Of a stretch of DNA of 64,000 nt, positions 33,065 through 42,080 are shown piece after piece. Each line of letters opens with the position of its first letter. The stretch's first letter is position 1. The DNA is from Oscillospiraceae bacterium. GTDB lineage: Bacteria; Bacillota; Clostridia; UMGS1810. Where the stretch lies: NCBI GenBank assembly GCA_015068975.1, contig SVJM01000008.1:1-64000 (forward strand). Reading direction: 5' to 3'. Position numbers and translations under genes: made by a program. The notes under the pieces are model-generated. The model was not told the origin of the DNA, did no database searches, and saw nothing but the letters and a program-made list of their open reading frames with translations.

Positions 33065-33079
33065 TGGAGTGAATGTAAA

Positions 33080-33424
33080 ATGTGGATTGTACATATTCTT
33101 CTGATAAATCTTCTTATAGTGTTTATATCAGAAGTATCTCTTGGTATCATTTTGGGATCAAGACATCCAAGAGATATTATTACAGTTATATTGATCAATA
33201 TAATAACTAATCCCGCTGTTGTGCTCAGCTCAATGTGTTTAAGGCTTTTTTTAACAAAATGGCAGTATATAGGACTTTTTGCATTGGAGATGATGGTATT
33301 TTTAGTCGAAGGGTTTGCTTTTTTGAAGTTTAAGACTTTCGGAGAAAAGAATCCATATGTGGTTTCTTTTGTGTTAAATCTTACATCGTTTATAGTCGGA
33401 GAATTAATTGAGATCTTATTATGA
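33080..33424 (+). CDS. Small membrane protein of unknown function
   Basis: A 114-residue protein with four hydrophobic stretches (about 3-24, 34-56, 63-82, 92-112). No family is recognised. The ATG follows a GGAGTGA site and lies 15 bp after the MFS gene; the SH3-domain gene begins 15 bp after its stop. The set may act at the envelope together. Confidence 0.65.
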   Translation: MWIVHILLINLLIVFISEVSLGIILGSRHPRDIITVILINIITNPAVVLSSMCLRLFLTKWQYIGLFALEMMVFLVEGFAFLKFKTFGEKNPYVVSFVLNLTSFIVGELIEILL

Positions 33425-33439
33425 AAGGATAGATAGATT

Positions 33440-34024
33440 ATGAAAAAGAATTTTATTGTATTAGGGTTGGTATTGGTACTTATTATAGTAAATGTATTGC
33501 CCGCATTTGCTGATGCTGTAACATATGATATGGACCCTGCAGATTATTATGTGTATGTTGCCACACCTGATGGTGGACTGAACCTCCGTCATGGTCCGGG
33601 AACAAATTATGATAAGGCTATGGATGGTCGTATTCCTGATGGTGTTCGTCTTTACATTTCATACACTTCCGGCAATTGGGGATTTACCTCATACAACGGT
33701 TATCAGGGTTGGGTAGCGTTGAAGCAGACAAGTGCAACACCTCCTGATATAAATGTGCCAATTGAACAGCCCATAGAAGATATTAAGAAAGAAATCAAAG
33801 AAGAAGTAAAAGAAGAAGTCAAGGACGAGATCAAAGAAGAAACTAAAGAAGAAACTAAAGAAACATTGGCTCAGCAAAAGCCGGATGCAAATTCTCAGGA
33901 TGATGCCAAGACTGCGAAGAATGCTATGGCAAATCAGATTTTATTAATTGCAGCCATATTGATACTGGTTATTATAATAGCAGTTTTGATACTGATAATT
34001 GTTAATATGAGATCAAAGAGATAG
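33440..34024 (+). CDS. Membrane-anchored SH3b-domain protein
   Basis: A 194-residue protein. Residues 1-25 are a signal peptide, and ~35-95 form a bacterial SH3 domain with 'LNLRHGPGTNYDKAM' and 'GYQGWVALKQTS'. Residues ~113-141 are a Lys/Glu repeat region that should form a charged helix or coiled coil, and ~166-190 a transmembrane anchor with the basic tail 'RSKR'. It should stand on the outer face of the membrane and bind the cell wall. An AAAGGATAG site precedes the ATG. Confidence 0.8.
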   Translation: MKKNFIVLGLVLVLIIVNVLPAFADAVTYDMDPADYYVYVATPDGGLNLRHGPGTNYDKAMDGRIPDGVRLYISYTSGNWGFTSYNGYQGWVALKQTSATPPDINVPIEQPIEDIKKEIKEEVKEEVKDEIKEETKEETKETLAQQKPDANSQDDAKTAKNAMANQILLIAAILILVIIIAVLILIIVNMRSKR

Positions 34025-34063
34025 TTTATACTATTTGTGTCATAAAGTCCTATAAGGAGAAAA

Positions 34064-34150
34064 ATGATGAATATTTTAAAAATATTAAAATTTTTAAAGA
34101 ATCATCATCAAAAAGTAATTTTTAAATTTCAAAGGGTTAATAAAACTTGA
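34064..34150 (+). CDS. Micro-ORF of 28 codons before tadA
   Basis: An AAGGAG site (34054-34059) sits four bases before the ATG. The peptide is rich in Lys, Ile, Leu and Phe and would be a cationic amphipathic helix. The stop codon TGA immediately precedes the tadA ribosome-binding site (GAAAGGAG at 34151), so it could couple or regulate tadA translation, or be a small membrane-active peptide. The coding status rests only on the site and spacing. Confidence 0.4.
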   Translation: MMNILKILKFLKNHHQKVIFKFQRVNKT

Positions 34151-34167
34151 GAAAGGAGAGGCTTTTT

Positions 34168-34614
34168 TTGAAATATATATCTTTTATGAATGATGCGATC
34201 CTACAGGCAGAAAAAGCCTTTCTCGAAGGAGAAGTGCCTGTAGGCTGTGTGATAGTAAAGGACAATGAAATTATTTCTAAAGCGCATAATCTGTGCGAAA
34301 AAAATCACAATGCTACACATCATGCAGAAATTCTTGCAATAAATAAGGCAATTGAGAGGATAGGTGAGAAGTATCTTACCGATTGTTCGTTGTATGTTAC
34401 TCTTGAGCCTTGTCCTATGTGTGCAGGTGCTATAATAAATTCCAGGATAAAGAGAGTGTATATCGGATGCCTTGACAAAAATGCAGGCTGTGCAGAAAGT
34501 GTATACAAGCTTTTAAAGGATGGAGTGTTTAATCATACACCTGAAGTATATATAGGTATAGAAGAGGAAAAATGCTCAAAAATTCTTAAAAGTTTTTTTA
34601 AAGATAAAAGGTAA
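34168..34614 (+). CDS. tadA: tRNA-specific adenosine(34) deaminase
   Basis: A 148-residue zinc deaminase. Zinc and proton-shuttle residues are His52 and Glu54 in 'HHAEILAI' and Cys82 and Cys85 in 'EPCPMCAGA'. It turns A34 of tRNA-Arg(ACG) into inosine. The longest frame begins at a TTG at 34147, which lies before the GGAG site; the TTG at 34168 is correctly placed after it. An ATG at 34186 is a further option. The next gene, dacF, follows after 49 bp. Confidence 0.92.
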   Translation: MKYISFMNDAILQAEKAFLEGEVPVGCVIVKDNEIISKAHNLCEKNHNATHHAEILAINKAIERIGEKYLTDCSLYVTLEPCPMCAGAIINSRIKRVYIGCLDKNAGCAESVYKLLKDGVFNHTPEVYIGIEEEKCSKILKSFFKDKR

Positions 34615-34663
34615 TAAGGGGATAAGCAGTCAGCATAATGTTTAGATAGAAAGGTGGAATATT

Positions 34664-35803
34664 ATGCTGAAAAGATTCCTTAGCTTGGTAATTGTTTTTT
34701 CACTTATATTTTCTGTGAAGGTATATGCAAATGATGTTGACCTTAAGCTTTCTGCAAGATCAGCTATACTTATGGATTATGAAACGGGAGAGGTTCTTTA
34801 TTCTCATAATCCTCACGAAAAGCTTCCTCCTGCAAGTGTCACCAAGATTATGTCTATGCTTCTTATCATGGAAGAAATTGCACAAAAAAGACTTACCTAC
34901 GATGATATGGTTACAGGAAGCGAAAGAGCGAAAAGTATGGGCGGATCCACTATATTTCTTGATGAGGGAGAGAGTCTCAGTGTGAGAGATATGCTCAAAG
35001 GTATTGCCGTTGCAAGTGGAAATGATGCTACAGTTGCTATGGCAGAGCATATATCAGGTACTGTAGAAGCCTTTGTTGACAAAATGAACAATCGGGCAAA
35101 AGAGCTTGGGATGAAAAATACCCATTTTATCACTTGTAATGGACTTGATGCAGATGGGCATTATTCATCGGCGTATGATATAGCTTTGATGAGCAGAGAG
35201 CTTATGAAGTATGAGGATATATTCAAGTTTACTACCATATGGATGGATAGCTTAAGAGATGGTGAATTTACACTGTCAAATACAAATAAGCTTATAAGGT
35301 TTTATGAAGGTGCCACAGGTCTTAAGACAGGATCTACTTCCATTGCCAAAAACTGTATAAGTGCCACGGCAAAAAGAGACGGAATGCATCTTATCGCTGT
35401 TGTTATGGCAGCACCCACATCAAAAGACAGATTCTCTGACGCATCAAAGATGCTTAATTTCGGATTTAATACATATAAGGTGACAACATTTAGAAAAACG
35501 GGGGATTCTCTCGGCTTTTGTGATGTAAAAAAGGGTAAGGAAAACAAAGCAGAAATGCTTTATAATACAGGCTTTGGATATTTATCCAAAAAGTCAGAAA
35601 GCAAAGAAATAGAAGAAAAAATCATTATCAATAAAGATATTATTGCACCTTTGTCAAAAGGCGATATAATAGGTAAGGCAGAGTTTTATCAGGATGGTAA
35701 GCTTTTGGGCTCGTCGGATATTATATCTGCCTCCGATATAGAAAAAAAGAGTTTATCTGATGCATTTAAAGATACTTTCGATAAATTTCTTACAAAGAAA
35801 TGA
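34664..35803 (+). CDS. dacF: D-alanyl-D-alanine carboxypeptidase (penicillin-binding protein 5/6 type)
   Basis: A 379-residue secreted S11 peptidase. Residues 1-22 are a signal peptide. The three active-site motifs are SVTK (S58, K61), SGN (118-120) and KTGS (221-224). It trims the terminal D-Ala from peptidoglycan pentapeptides. The C-terminal part (about 290-379) matches the beta-rich PBP5-like domain and a short tail that may contact the membrane. An AAAGGTGG site precedes the ATG. Confidence 0.93.
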   Translation: MLKRFLSLVIVFSLIFSVKVYANDVDLKLSARSAILMDYETGEVLYSHNPHEKLPPASVTKIMSMLLIMEEIAQKRLTYDDMVTGSERAKSMGGSTIFLDEGESLSVRDMLKGIAVASGNDATVAMAEHISGTVEAFVDKMNNRAKELGMKNTHFITCNGLDADGHYSSAYDIALMSRELMKYEDIFKFTTIWMDSLRDGEFTLSNTNKLIRFYEGATGLKTGSTSIAKNCISATAKRDGMHLIAVVMAAPTSKDRFSDASKMLNFGFNTYKVTTFRKTGDSLGFCDVKKGKENKAEMLYNTGFGYLSKKSESKEIEEKIIINKDIIAPLSKGDIIGKAEFYQDGKLLGSSDIISASDIEKKSLSDAFKDTFDKFLTKK

Positions 35804-35833
35804 TATTATTTCATAAGAAAAGGAGATATCAGA

Positions 35834-36871
35834 ATGACAAAAAGAATAAAGGTTGGAAACCTCTTTATGGGTGGCGGCGAAAGAATACTTATACAGTCAA
35901 TGACTAATGTAAAAACTGCAGACTATGACAAATGCATTGAGCAGATTATTGCATTGGAAGAGGCAGGCTGCGATATTATACGTGTGGCAATTCCTGATGA
36001 AAAGAGTGCCGATGCCATAGCAAAAATCAAACCAAGAATTCACATTCCTCTTGTTGCTGATATCCACTTTGACTATAAACTGGCTCTCAAATGTATGGAA
36101 AACGGTGTTGACAAAATAAGAATCAATCCCGGAAATATCGGTGAAGAATCAAGAGTAAAAGAAGTGGCAAAAATGGCGGATTCTCTTGGTATTCCAATCA
36201 GAATAGGAGTCAACGGAGGATCACTGGAAAAGGAAATTCTAAAAAAATACGGTCATCCTTCTCCTGAGGCCATGGTTGAGAGCGCAAAGGGACATGTGGA
36301 GATACTCAACAGATTTGACTTTGATAATATTGTCATATCCCTTAAGGCATCCAATGTAAAAAATACTATTGATGCATACAGACTTGCAAGTAAGACCTTT
36401 GATTACCCTCTGCATCTTGGAGTTACTGAGGCGGGTACATTTCTTGGCGGTACAATCAAATCTGCCATTGGTATTGGCTCGCTTCTTGCAGACGGTATAG
36501 GAGATACCATCAGAGTATCACTTACAGATGACCCTGTAAGAGAGGTGGAGATTGCCCGTGAGCTCCTTAAGGCTCTCAATCTTATGGAGGATGCTCCTGA
36601 ATTTGTGTCATGTCCCACATGTGCCAGATGTAATTATGATATGATTTCCCTTGCAAATAAGGTGGAGGACTACCTTAAGTCTGTGCACAAAAAAGTCAAA
36701 GTTGCTGTTATGGGCTGTGCAGTAAACGGACCGGGAGAAGCAAGAGAAGCAGATATCGGTGTTGCAGGCGGAAAAGGTGATGGATTGCTCTTTAAAAAAG
36801 GCGAAATTATAAAAAAGATTCCCGAATCAGAGCTTTTTGATGCAATCAAGAAGGAAATTGATGAATTTTAG
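35834..36871 (+). CDS. ispG: 4-hydroxy-3-methylbut-2-en-1-yl diphosphate synthase (flavodoxin)
   Basis: A 345-residue IspG/GcpE of the MEP isoprenoid pathway. It converts MEcPP to HMBPP with a [4Fe-4S] cluster. The N-terminal barrel starts with 'ILIQSMTNVKTAD', and the cluster ligands are in 'SCPTCARC' (~265) and 'GCAVNGPGEA' (~300). An AAGGAGATA site precedes the ATG. It lies upstream of proS, as in many clostridia. Confidence 0.95.
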   Translation: MTKRIKVGNLFMGGGERILIQSMTNVKTADYDKCIEQIIALEEAGCDIIRVAIPDEKSADAIAKIKPRIHIPLVADIHFDYKLALKCMENGVDKIRINPGNIGEESRVKEVAKMADSLGIPIRIGVNGGSLEKEILKKYGHPSPEAMVESAKGHVEILNRFDFDNIVISLKASNVKNTIDAYRLASKTFDYPLHLGVTEAGTFLGGTIKSAIGIGSLLADGIGDTIRVSLTDDPVREVEIARELLKALNLMEDAPEFVSCPTCARCNYDMISLANKVEDYLKSVHKKVKVAVMGCAVNGPGEAREADIGVAGGKGDGLLFKKGEIIKKIPESELFDAIKKEIDEF

Positions 36872-36881
36872 TGAAAAACAG

Positions 36882-36910
36882 TTGCAAGTTTAATAGAAAT
36901 ATGCTAAAAT
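36882..36910 (+). promoter_or_regulatory. SigA-type promoter of proS
   Basis: TTGCAA (36882-36887), 17-bp spacer, TAAAAT (36905-36910), 37 bp before the proS start. Confidence 0.55.
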
Positions 36911-36946
36911 ATATTGGAATTTTTAGTAAGATTAAGGAGAAATCAT

Positions 36947-38653
36947 ATGAGATTATCTAAATATTTAATGCCAACATTAAGAGAAGTTCCTGCAGAAGCA
37001 GAGATTGTAAGTCATCAGCTGATGCTCCGTGCAGGCATTATGAGAAAGCTCGCTTCAGGTGTGTATTCTTATTTGCCTATGGGACTTCGTTCACTGAAAA
37101 AAGTAGAAAATATTATCAGAGAAGAAATGGACAAGCAGGATGCTATAGAAGTACTTATGAGTGCACTTCTTCCTGCGGAGAGCTATCAGGCTTCAGGAAG
37201 ATGGGACGTTTTCGGTCAGAGTATGTTCCGCTTAAAAGACAGATCTAACAGAGATTTTTGTCTGGGACCTACACACGAAGAAATCTTTACAGAAACTGTT
37301 AAGGCTACTATCAAGTCATATAAGCAGCTTCCTGTAACTCTCTATCAGATCCAGACTAAGTACCGTGACGAAGCAAGACCTCGTTTCGGTGTTATCCGAA
37401 GCAGAGAGTTTATAATGAAGGATGCTTACAGCTTTGATAAGGACGAAAAGGGTCTTGATGAATCATATCAGAAGATGTATAAAGCATACAGAAGTGCATT
37501 TGACAGACTTGATATGGATTATATGATTGTAGATGCAGATTCAGGTGCTATGGGTGGCAGCGGTTCTCAGGAATTTATGGTAAAATCTGAAATCGGTGAA
37601 GATTCAATAGCATTCTGTGATGCATGTAACTATTGTGCAAATATTGAAAAAGCTGTATGTGTTCCTGAGGAAAACCTATCAAAGGAAGAAATGAAGGAAC
37701 TTACTAAGGTTCATACACCAAATGCAGGCACAATTGAAGAGCTTGTAGCATTTCTTAATACAACAGCAGATAAATTTGCAAAGACTCTTATCTATAAGGC
37801 AGAAGACAAGCTTGTTGCTGTTATGGTAAGAGGAGACAGAGAAGTAAACGAAGTTAAACTTGCAAACTATCTTGGCGTTACAGAAGTAGAGCTTGCACCT
37901 GCATCAGATGTATGTGAAGTGACAAATGCAAGGGTTGGCTTTGCAGGTCCTGTAGGACTTAAAATTGATGTTATCTGTGATAATGAAGTTGCAAATATGC
38001 AGAACTTTGTAGTTGGTGCAAATGAGTCTGATTATCATTATACAAATGTTAATATAGAAAGAGACTTTACACCTTCACACATTGGTGATTTCAGAAATAT
38101 CGAAAAAGGCGATAAATGTCCTGTTTGCGGAAAACCTATAGATATCTGCAAGGGTATAGAAGTAGGACATATATTCAAGCTTGGTACAAAGTACTCCAAG
38201 GCTCTTGATTGTACCTTCCTTGACGAAAATGGCAAGGCTCAGGTGCCTATTATGGGTTGCTATGGTATCGGTGTGTCAAGATGTGTGGCTGCAATTGTCG
38301 AAGAACACAGTGACGAAAAGGGTATCATCTGGCCTATGAACGTTGCGCCATATCATGTAAATATCGTATGTGCAAATATGAAAGACGAAGATGCTGTTAA
38401 ATTAAGCGAAGAGCTCTACAATAAGTTTTTGGAAAACGGCGTAGAAGTTATATATGACGACAGAAACGAAAGAGCAGGGGTTAAGTTTAACGATGCTGAC
38501 CTTATCGGTATTCCAATCAGAATCACTGTTGGTAAAAAGGCAAAAGAGGGTATCGTAGAATACAAATTAAGATGCTCTGATGAAATCACAGAAGTAAATG
38601 CAGACGATGTTGTAAAAATGGCTATGGACGAAATTAAGGACAAGCTTAACTAA
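36947..38653 (+). CDS. proS: Prolyl-tRNA synthetase
   Basis: A 568-residue bacterial-type class II synthetase with the editing insertion. Motif 2 is around '[21 protein letters not shown]' (split over residues ~140-165), motif 3 near '[15 protein letters not shown]', and the C-terminal anticodon-binding domain covers about 465-568. An AAGGAG site precedes the ATG at 36947; the longer upstream frame has none. No T-box leader is seen. gltX follows after 24 bp. Confidence 0.95.
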   Translation: MRLSKYLMPTLREVPAEAEIVSHQLMLRAGIMRKLASGVYSYLPMGLRSLKKVENIIREEMDKQDAIEVLMSALLPAESYQASGRWDVFGQSMFRLKDRSNRDFCLGPTHEEIFTETVKATIKSYKQLPVTLYQIQTKYRDEARPRFGVIRSREFIMKDAYSFDKDEKGLDESYQKMYKAYRSAFDRLDMDYMIVDADSGAMGGSGSQEFMVKSEIGEDSIAFCDACNYCANIEKAVCVPEENLSKEEMKELTKVHTPNAGTIEELVAFLNTTADKFAKTLIYKAEDKLVAVMVRGDREVNEVKLANYLGVTEVELAPASDVCEVTNARVGFAGPVGLKIDVICDNEVANMQNFVVGANESDYHYTNVNIERDFTPSHIGDFRNIEKGDKCPVCGKPIDICKGIEVGHIFKLGTKYSKALDCTFLDENGKAQVPIMGCYGIGVSRCVAAIVEEHSDEKGIIWPMNVAPYHVNIVCANMKDEDAVKLSEELYNKFLENGVEVIYDDRNERAGVKFNDADLIGIPIRITVGKKAKEGIVEYKLRCSDEITEVNADDVVKMAMDEIKDKLN

Positions 38654-38677
38654 TATTTTGAAAGGAACTGATTTGAA

Positions 38678-40123
38678 ATGTCAAAAGCAAGAACAAGATT
38701 TGCACCCAGCCCTACAGGCTATATGCATATCGGTAACTTAAGAACCGCTTTGTATGCATATCTCCTTACAAAAAATCTTGGTGGTGATTATATCCTTCGT
38801 ATAGAAGATACAGACCAGGAGAGATATGTAGAGGGTGCAGTTGATCTTATATATCGTACAATGAAGGAAACAGGACTTAAACACGACGAAGGTCCTGATG
38901 TGGGCGGTGATTACGGTCCATATATCCAGAGTGAAAGAATGGGCATATACAAAGAATACGCTGAGAAACTTGTTGAGCTTGGCGGTGCTTATTACTGCTT
39001 CTGTGGTAAAGAAAGACTGGAAGAAATGAAAGAAGAACAGGCAAAGAAGGGCCTTGTTCCTAAATATGACGGTCACTGCAGAAATCTTTCAAAAGAAGAA
39101 ATTCAGGCAAAGCTTGATGCAGGCGAACCATATGTTATCAGACAAAAAATCGACCCAAGAGGTACAACTACATTTGAGGATGCTGTATTCGGATCTATTA
39201 CTGTAGAAAATTCCTCATTGGACGAAAATGTGCTTCTTAAATCAGACGGACTCCCAACATACAACTTTGCAAATGTTGTGGATGACCATCTTATGAAGAT
39301 CACACACGTTATCAGAGGTAATGAATATCTTTCAAGTACACCTAAGTATAATCTTTTGTACAATTCATTTGGTTGGGAAATTCCCACATATGTACACGTT
39401 TCTCCGATTATCAAGGAATCAGGCAAGAAGCTTTCCAAGAGAGAAGGAGACGCGTCATACGAGGATTTCACAAACAAGGGTTATCTTAAGGATGCTATTA
39501 TCAACTATATTGCACTTCTTGGCTGGAGCCCCGGTGGAGAGCAGGAAATATTCACAATGGATGAGCTTATTGAACACTTCTCTATTTCAGGTATTTCCAA
39601 GTCACCTGCAGTGTTTGACGAAAAGAAGCTTGCCTGGATCAATGGCGAATATATCAGAAAACTTTCTATGGAAGAGTTTGAAGAACTTGCTAAGCCTTGG
39701 TTTGAAAAAGCAATCAAAAAAGAGGTTGACTATAAGAAACTTGCAATACTTATGCATGACAGAACAGAAAAGTTTATTGACATTGTAGAGCAGCTTGACT
39801 TTATTGATGAGCTTCCTGACTACGATATAGATCTTTATAATCACAAAAAGATGAAAACCAATCCGGAAAACTCTCTTGAAAGCCTCAAAGCAGCATTACC
39901 TGTCCTTGAAGCTTTGAATGAATGGAATGAAGAGTCAATTCACAACACACTTTTTGAACTTATTGAAAAGCTTGGTGTAAAGAATGGTCTTATTCTCTGG
40001 CCTGTAAGAGTAGCATTAAGCGGTAAGTCATTTACCCCGGGTGGTGCTATTGAAATTGCTGATCTTCTCGGTAAGGAAGAAAGTATAGAAAGAATCAAAA
40101 AAGGTATAGAAAAATTATCATAA
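38678..40123 (+). CDS. gltX: Glutamyl-tRNA synthetase
   Basis: A 481-residue class I synthetase. The HIGH-type motif is '[16 protein letters not shown]' in 'FAPSPT...' context at the N-terminus, and the KMSKS-type loop is '[15 protein letters not shown]'. The C-terminal helical anticodon-binding domain follows from about residue 330. It charges tRNA-Glu and, if non-discriminating, tRNA-Gln for the GatCAB route. An AAAGGA site precedes the ATG. Confidence 0.95.
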   Translation: MSKARTRFAPSPTGYMHIGNLRTALYAYLLTKNLGGDYILRIEDTDQERYVEGAVDLIYRTMKETGLKHDEGPDVGGDYGPYIQSERMGIYKEYAEKLVELGGAYYCFCGKERLEEMKEEQAKKGLVPKYDGHCRNLSKEEIQAKLDAGEPYVIRQKIDPRGTTTFEDAVFGSITVENSSLDENVLLKSDGLPTYNFANVVDDHLMKITHVIRGNEYLSSTPKYNLLYNSFGWEIPTYVHVSPIIKESGKKLSKREGDASYEDFTNKGYLKDAIINYIALLGWSPGGEQEIFTMDELIEHFSISGISKSPAVFDEKKLAWINGEYIRKLSMEEFEELAKPWFEKAIKKEVDYKKLAILMHDRTEKFIDIVEQLDFIDELPDYDIDLYNHKKMKTNPENSLESLKAALPVLEALNEWNEESIHNTLFELIEKLGVKNGLILWPVRVALSGKSFTPGGAIEIADLLGKEESIERIKKGIEKLS

Positions 40124-40131
40124 TATATCAC

Positions 40132-40160
40132 AGCGGACAAGTTTTTGTCCGCTTGATTTG
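40132..40160 (+). terminator. Terminator-like hairpin after gltX
   Basis: A perfect 9-bp stem (AGCGGACAA / TTGTCCGCT, 40132-40140 and 40145-40153) with GTTT loop, followed by TGATTTG, a poor T-run. Confidence 0.6.
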
Positions 40161-40181
40161 AATACAGAGGTATTATATTTT

Positions 40182-40652
40182 ATGTTGTATGTTATTATGT
40201 TTGCAATACTGGTCTTTTTAGATCAGCTGACAAAAATACTTTCTTTAGAATATCTTACACACAAGGGTGTCACTTTGATTGAAGGGGTTTTGTCCCTTTC
40301 ATTTGTAAGAAATACAGGTGCTGCATGGGGGATTTTTGCAGGCAAGACATTTTTTTTGGTGCTTATTACTGTGGTTATTTTTGGTGTGGGATTTATGTAC
40401 TTTTACAAAAATCCGCCAAAAAATGCTATATATAAAACAGCAATAATGCTTGTTGCCTCCGGCGGAATAGGAAATATGATAGACAGAATATTTCGTGACG
40501 GATCTGTAATTGATATGATAAAGGTGGACTTTATTGACTTCCCTGTGTTTAATGTGGCAGACATATGCGTATGTGTGGGAGCAGTGCTTTTGTGTATTGC
40601 CATACTCTTTTTTGACAAAGAGAAGGATGAGGAGACAGATGATGGAGAATAA
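40182..40652 (+). CDS. lspA: Lipoprotein signal peptidase (signal peptidase II)
   Basis: A 156-residue membrane aspartyl protease with four transmembrane helices. Conserved blocks are 'FLDQLTK', 'RNTGAAWG', 'GGIGNMIDRIFRDGSVIDMI' split around the first catalytic Asp, and 'FNVADICV' with the second Asp. It cleaves prolipoproteins such as those at 5112 and 43369. The ATG at 40182 follows a GAGGT site at a long spacing; a TTG at 40158 is in frame but extends the protein unusually. The end overlaps rluD by 11 bases. Confidence 0.93.
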   Translation: MLYVIMFAILVFLDQLTKILSLEYLTHKGVTLIEGVLSLSFVRNTGAAWGIFAGKTFFLVLITVVIFGVGFMYFYKNPPKNAIYKTAIMLVASGGIGNMIDRIFRDGSVIDMIKVDFIDFPVFNVADICVCVGAVLLCIAILFFDKEKDEETDDGE

Positions 40653-41556
40653 AATAACAATTATCTGTGATGAAAATAAAATACGAATAGATAAATATAT
40701 CAAGCTTGAGGGTATTACCCGTTCAATGATACAGAATCTTATAAACTCGGGTGAGATATTGGTTAATAATAATACTGTAAAAGTAAATCACACTTTAAGC
40801 ATTGGCGATGAGATTACAGTGAATATACCTGAGCCTGAAAGTGCGGAGATAATTGCGGAGGATATACCTCTTGATATTGTATATGAGGACGATCATCTTC
40901 TTGTGGTAAATAAGCCTCAGGGGATGGTGGTACATCCTGCTGCAGGCAATTATTCAGGTACTCTTGTAAATGCACTTATGCATCACTGCGGTGAAAATTT
41001 AAGTGGTATCAATGGAGTGATAAGACCTGGAATTGTCCACAGAATTGATAAGGATACATCGGGACTTCTGCTTGTAGCAAAGACTAACCTTGCACATCTT
41101 TCTTTGTCAGAACAAATAAAAGAAAAAACTGTCAAGAGAAGCTACAGAGCTATATGTCACGGAGTGTTGAGATCTGACAGAGGAAAGATTGATGCACCTA
41201 TCGGCAGACATCATACTGAGAGAAAGAAGATGACTGTCACAAACAAAAATTCAAAAGATGCGGTTACACATTTTGAAGTTATTGAGAGGTTTCACGAATA
41301 TACTTATATCAAATGTGTGCTTGAGACAGGAAGAACCCATCAGATAAGAGTGCATATGAAATATATGGGACATCCAATACTTGGCGATGAGGTATATGGG
41401 CCTAAGAGCAATGAATTTGCTCTCAGAGGACAGGTGCTTCATGCGGCAGAGATTGGATTTGTGCATCCTGTTACAAAGGAATATGTGGAATTTTTTGCAG
41501 ATATTCCTGCAAATTTTACAAATGTACTTACTGATTTGAGAGGAAGGGTAAAATAA
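40642..41556 (+). CDS. rluD: RluD-family 23S rRNA pseudouridine synthase
   Basis: A 304-residue RluA/RluD-type enzyme. Residues ~10-75 form an S4 RNA-binding domain, and the catalytic Asp is in 'VHRIDKDTSGLLLVAK' at about residue 135. 'LETGRTHQIRVHMKYMGHPILGD' block follows (residues ~232-254). It should modify helix 69 of 23S rRNA or a related site. Two ATGs are possible; 40642 is the better spaced from GAGGAG. lspA-rluD is a widespread Firmicute pair. Confidence 0.92.
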   Translation: MENKITIICDENKIRIDKYIKLEGITRSMIQNLINSGEILVNNNTVKVNHTLSIGDEITVNIPEPESAEIIAEDIPLDIVYEDDHLLVVNKPQGMVVHPAAGNYSGTLVNALMHHCGENLSGINGVIRPGIVHRIDKDTSGLLLVAKTNLAHLSLSEQIKEKTVKRSYRAICHGVLRSDRGKIDAPIGRHHTERKKMTVTNKNSKDAVTHFEVIERFHEYTYIKCVLETGRTHQIRVHMKYMGHPILGDEVYGPKSNEFALRGQVLHAAEIGFVHPVTKEYVEFFADIPANFTNVLTDLRGRVK

Positions 41557-42062
41557 TGGACGTTTTTTTGGAATATTTAATCAAAAGAAAATATACATCC
41601 AAAGAGTATATTAAAGTGATACTTTTTGGTATAGGGTCATTTGTTCTTGCAATACTTTTGTTTCTTGCAAGTATGATATCATATCTTTACAATCCGTTTC
41701 TACAGCAGATTTTGTTTGTAGCACTGATTGCTGATGTTTATTTCGGATATGTAATTGTTACAAGACAGAATGTTGAGTATGAGTATGCTCTTACCAACAC
41801 ATATTTTGACATAGACAGAATTATTGCCAAGAGAAGAAGAGAAGACGTTCTGAGCATTGATGTGAGAGAAATAAAAGAAATGGATTCTCTTGACCTTTGT
41901 TCATATAAATCTGATAAAAACAAGTATAAAGATTATGAGATATACGGAAATATAGATTCTTCGGCATATTATATCATCTATGATGATAATGGTGAAACTC
42001 ACAAGGTAATTTTTAATCCTCCAACCAAAATGGTAGAAGGAATGAAAAAATTTATTAGATAA
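41556..42062 (+). CDS. Membrane protein of an uncharacterised clostridial family (DUF6106-like)
   Basis: A 168-residue protein with two transmembrane helices (about 22-44 and 50-68) and a soluble C-terminal domain of ~100 residues that resembles the small PH-like domains of uncharacterised clostridial membrane proteins. The ATG overlaps the rluD stop codon (taATG). The family name is given from memory of similar proteins next to rluD and is uncertain. Confidence 0.65.
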   Translation: MDVFLEYLIKRKYTSKEYIKVILFGIGSFVLAILLFLASMISYLYNPFLQQILFVALIADVYFGYVIVTRQNVEYEYALTNTYFDIDRIIAKRRREDVLSIDVREIKEMDSLDLCSYKSDKNKYKDYEIYGNIDSSAYYIIYDDNGETHKVIFNPPTKMVEGMKKFIR

Positions 42063-42080
42063 TGTTTTGAGGTGTGTACT

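Noticed and set aside
34615-34663. SRP RNA gene behind tadA
   Set aside because: The ffs gene often lies there in Firmicutes, but the gap to dacF is 49 bp and too short.
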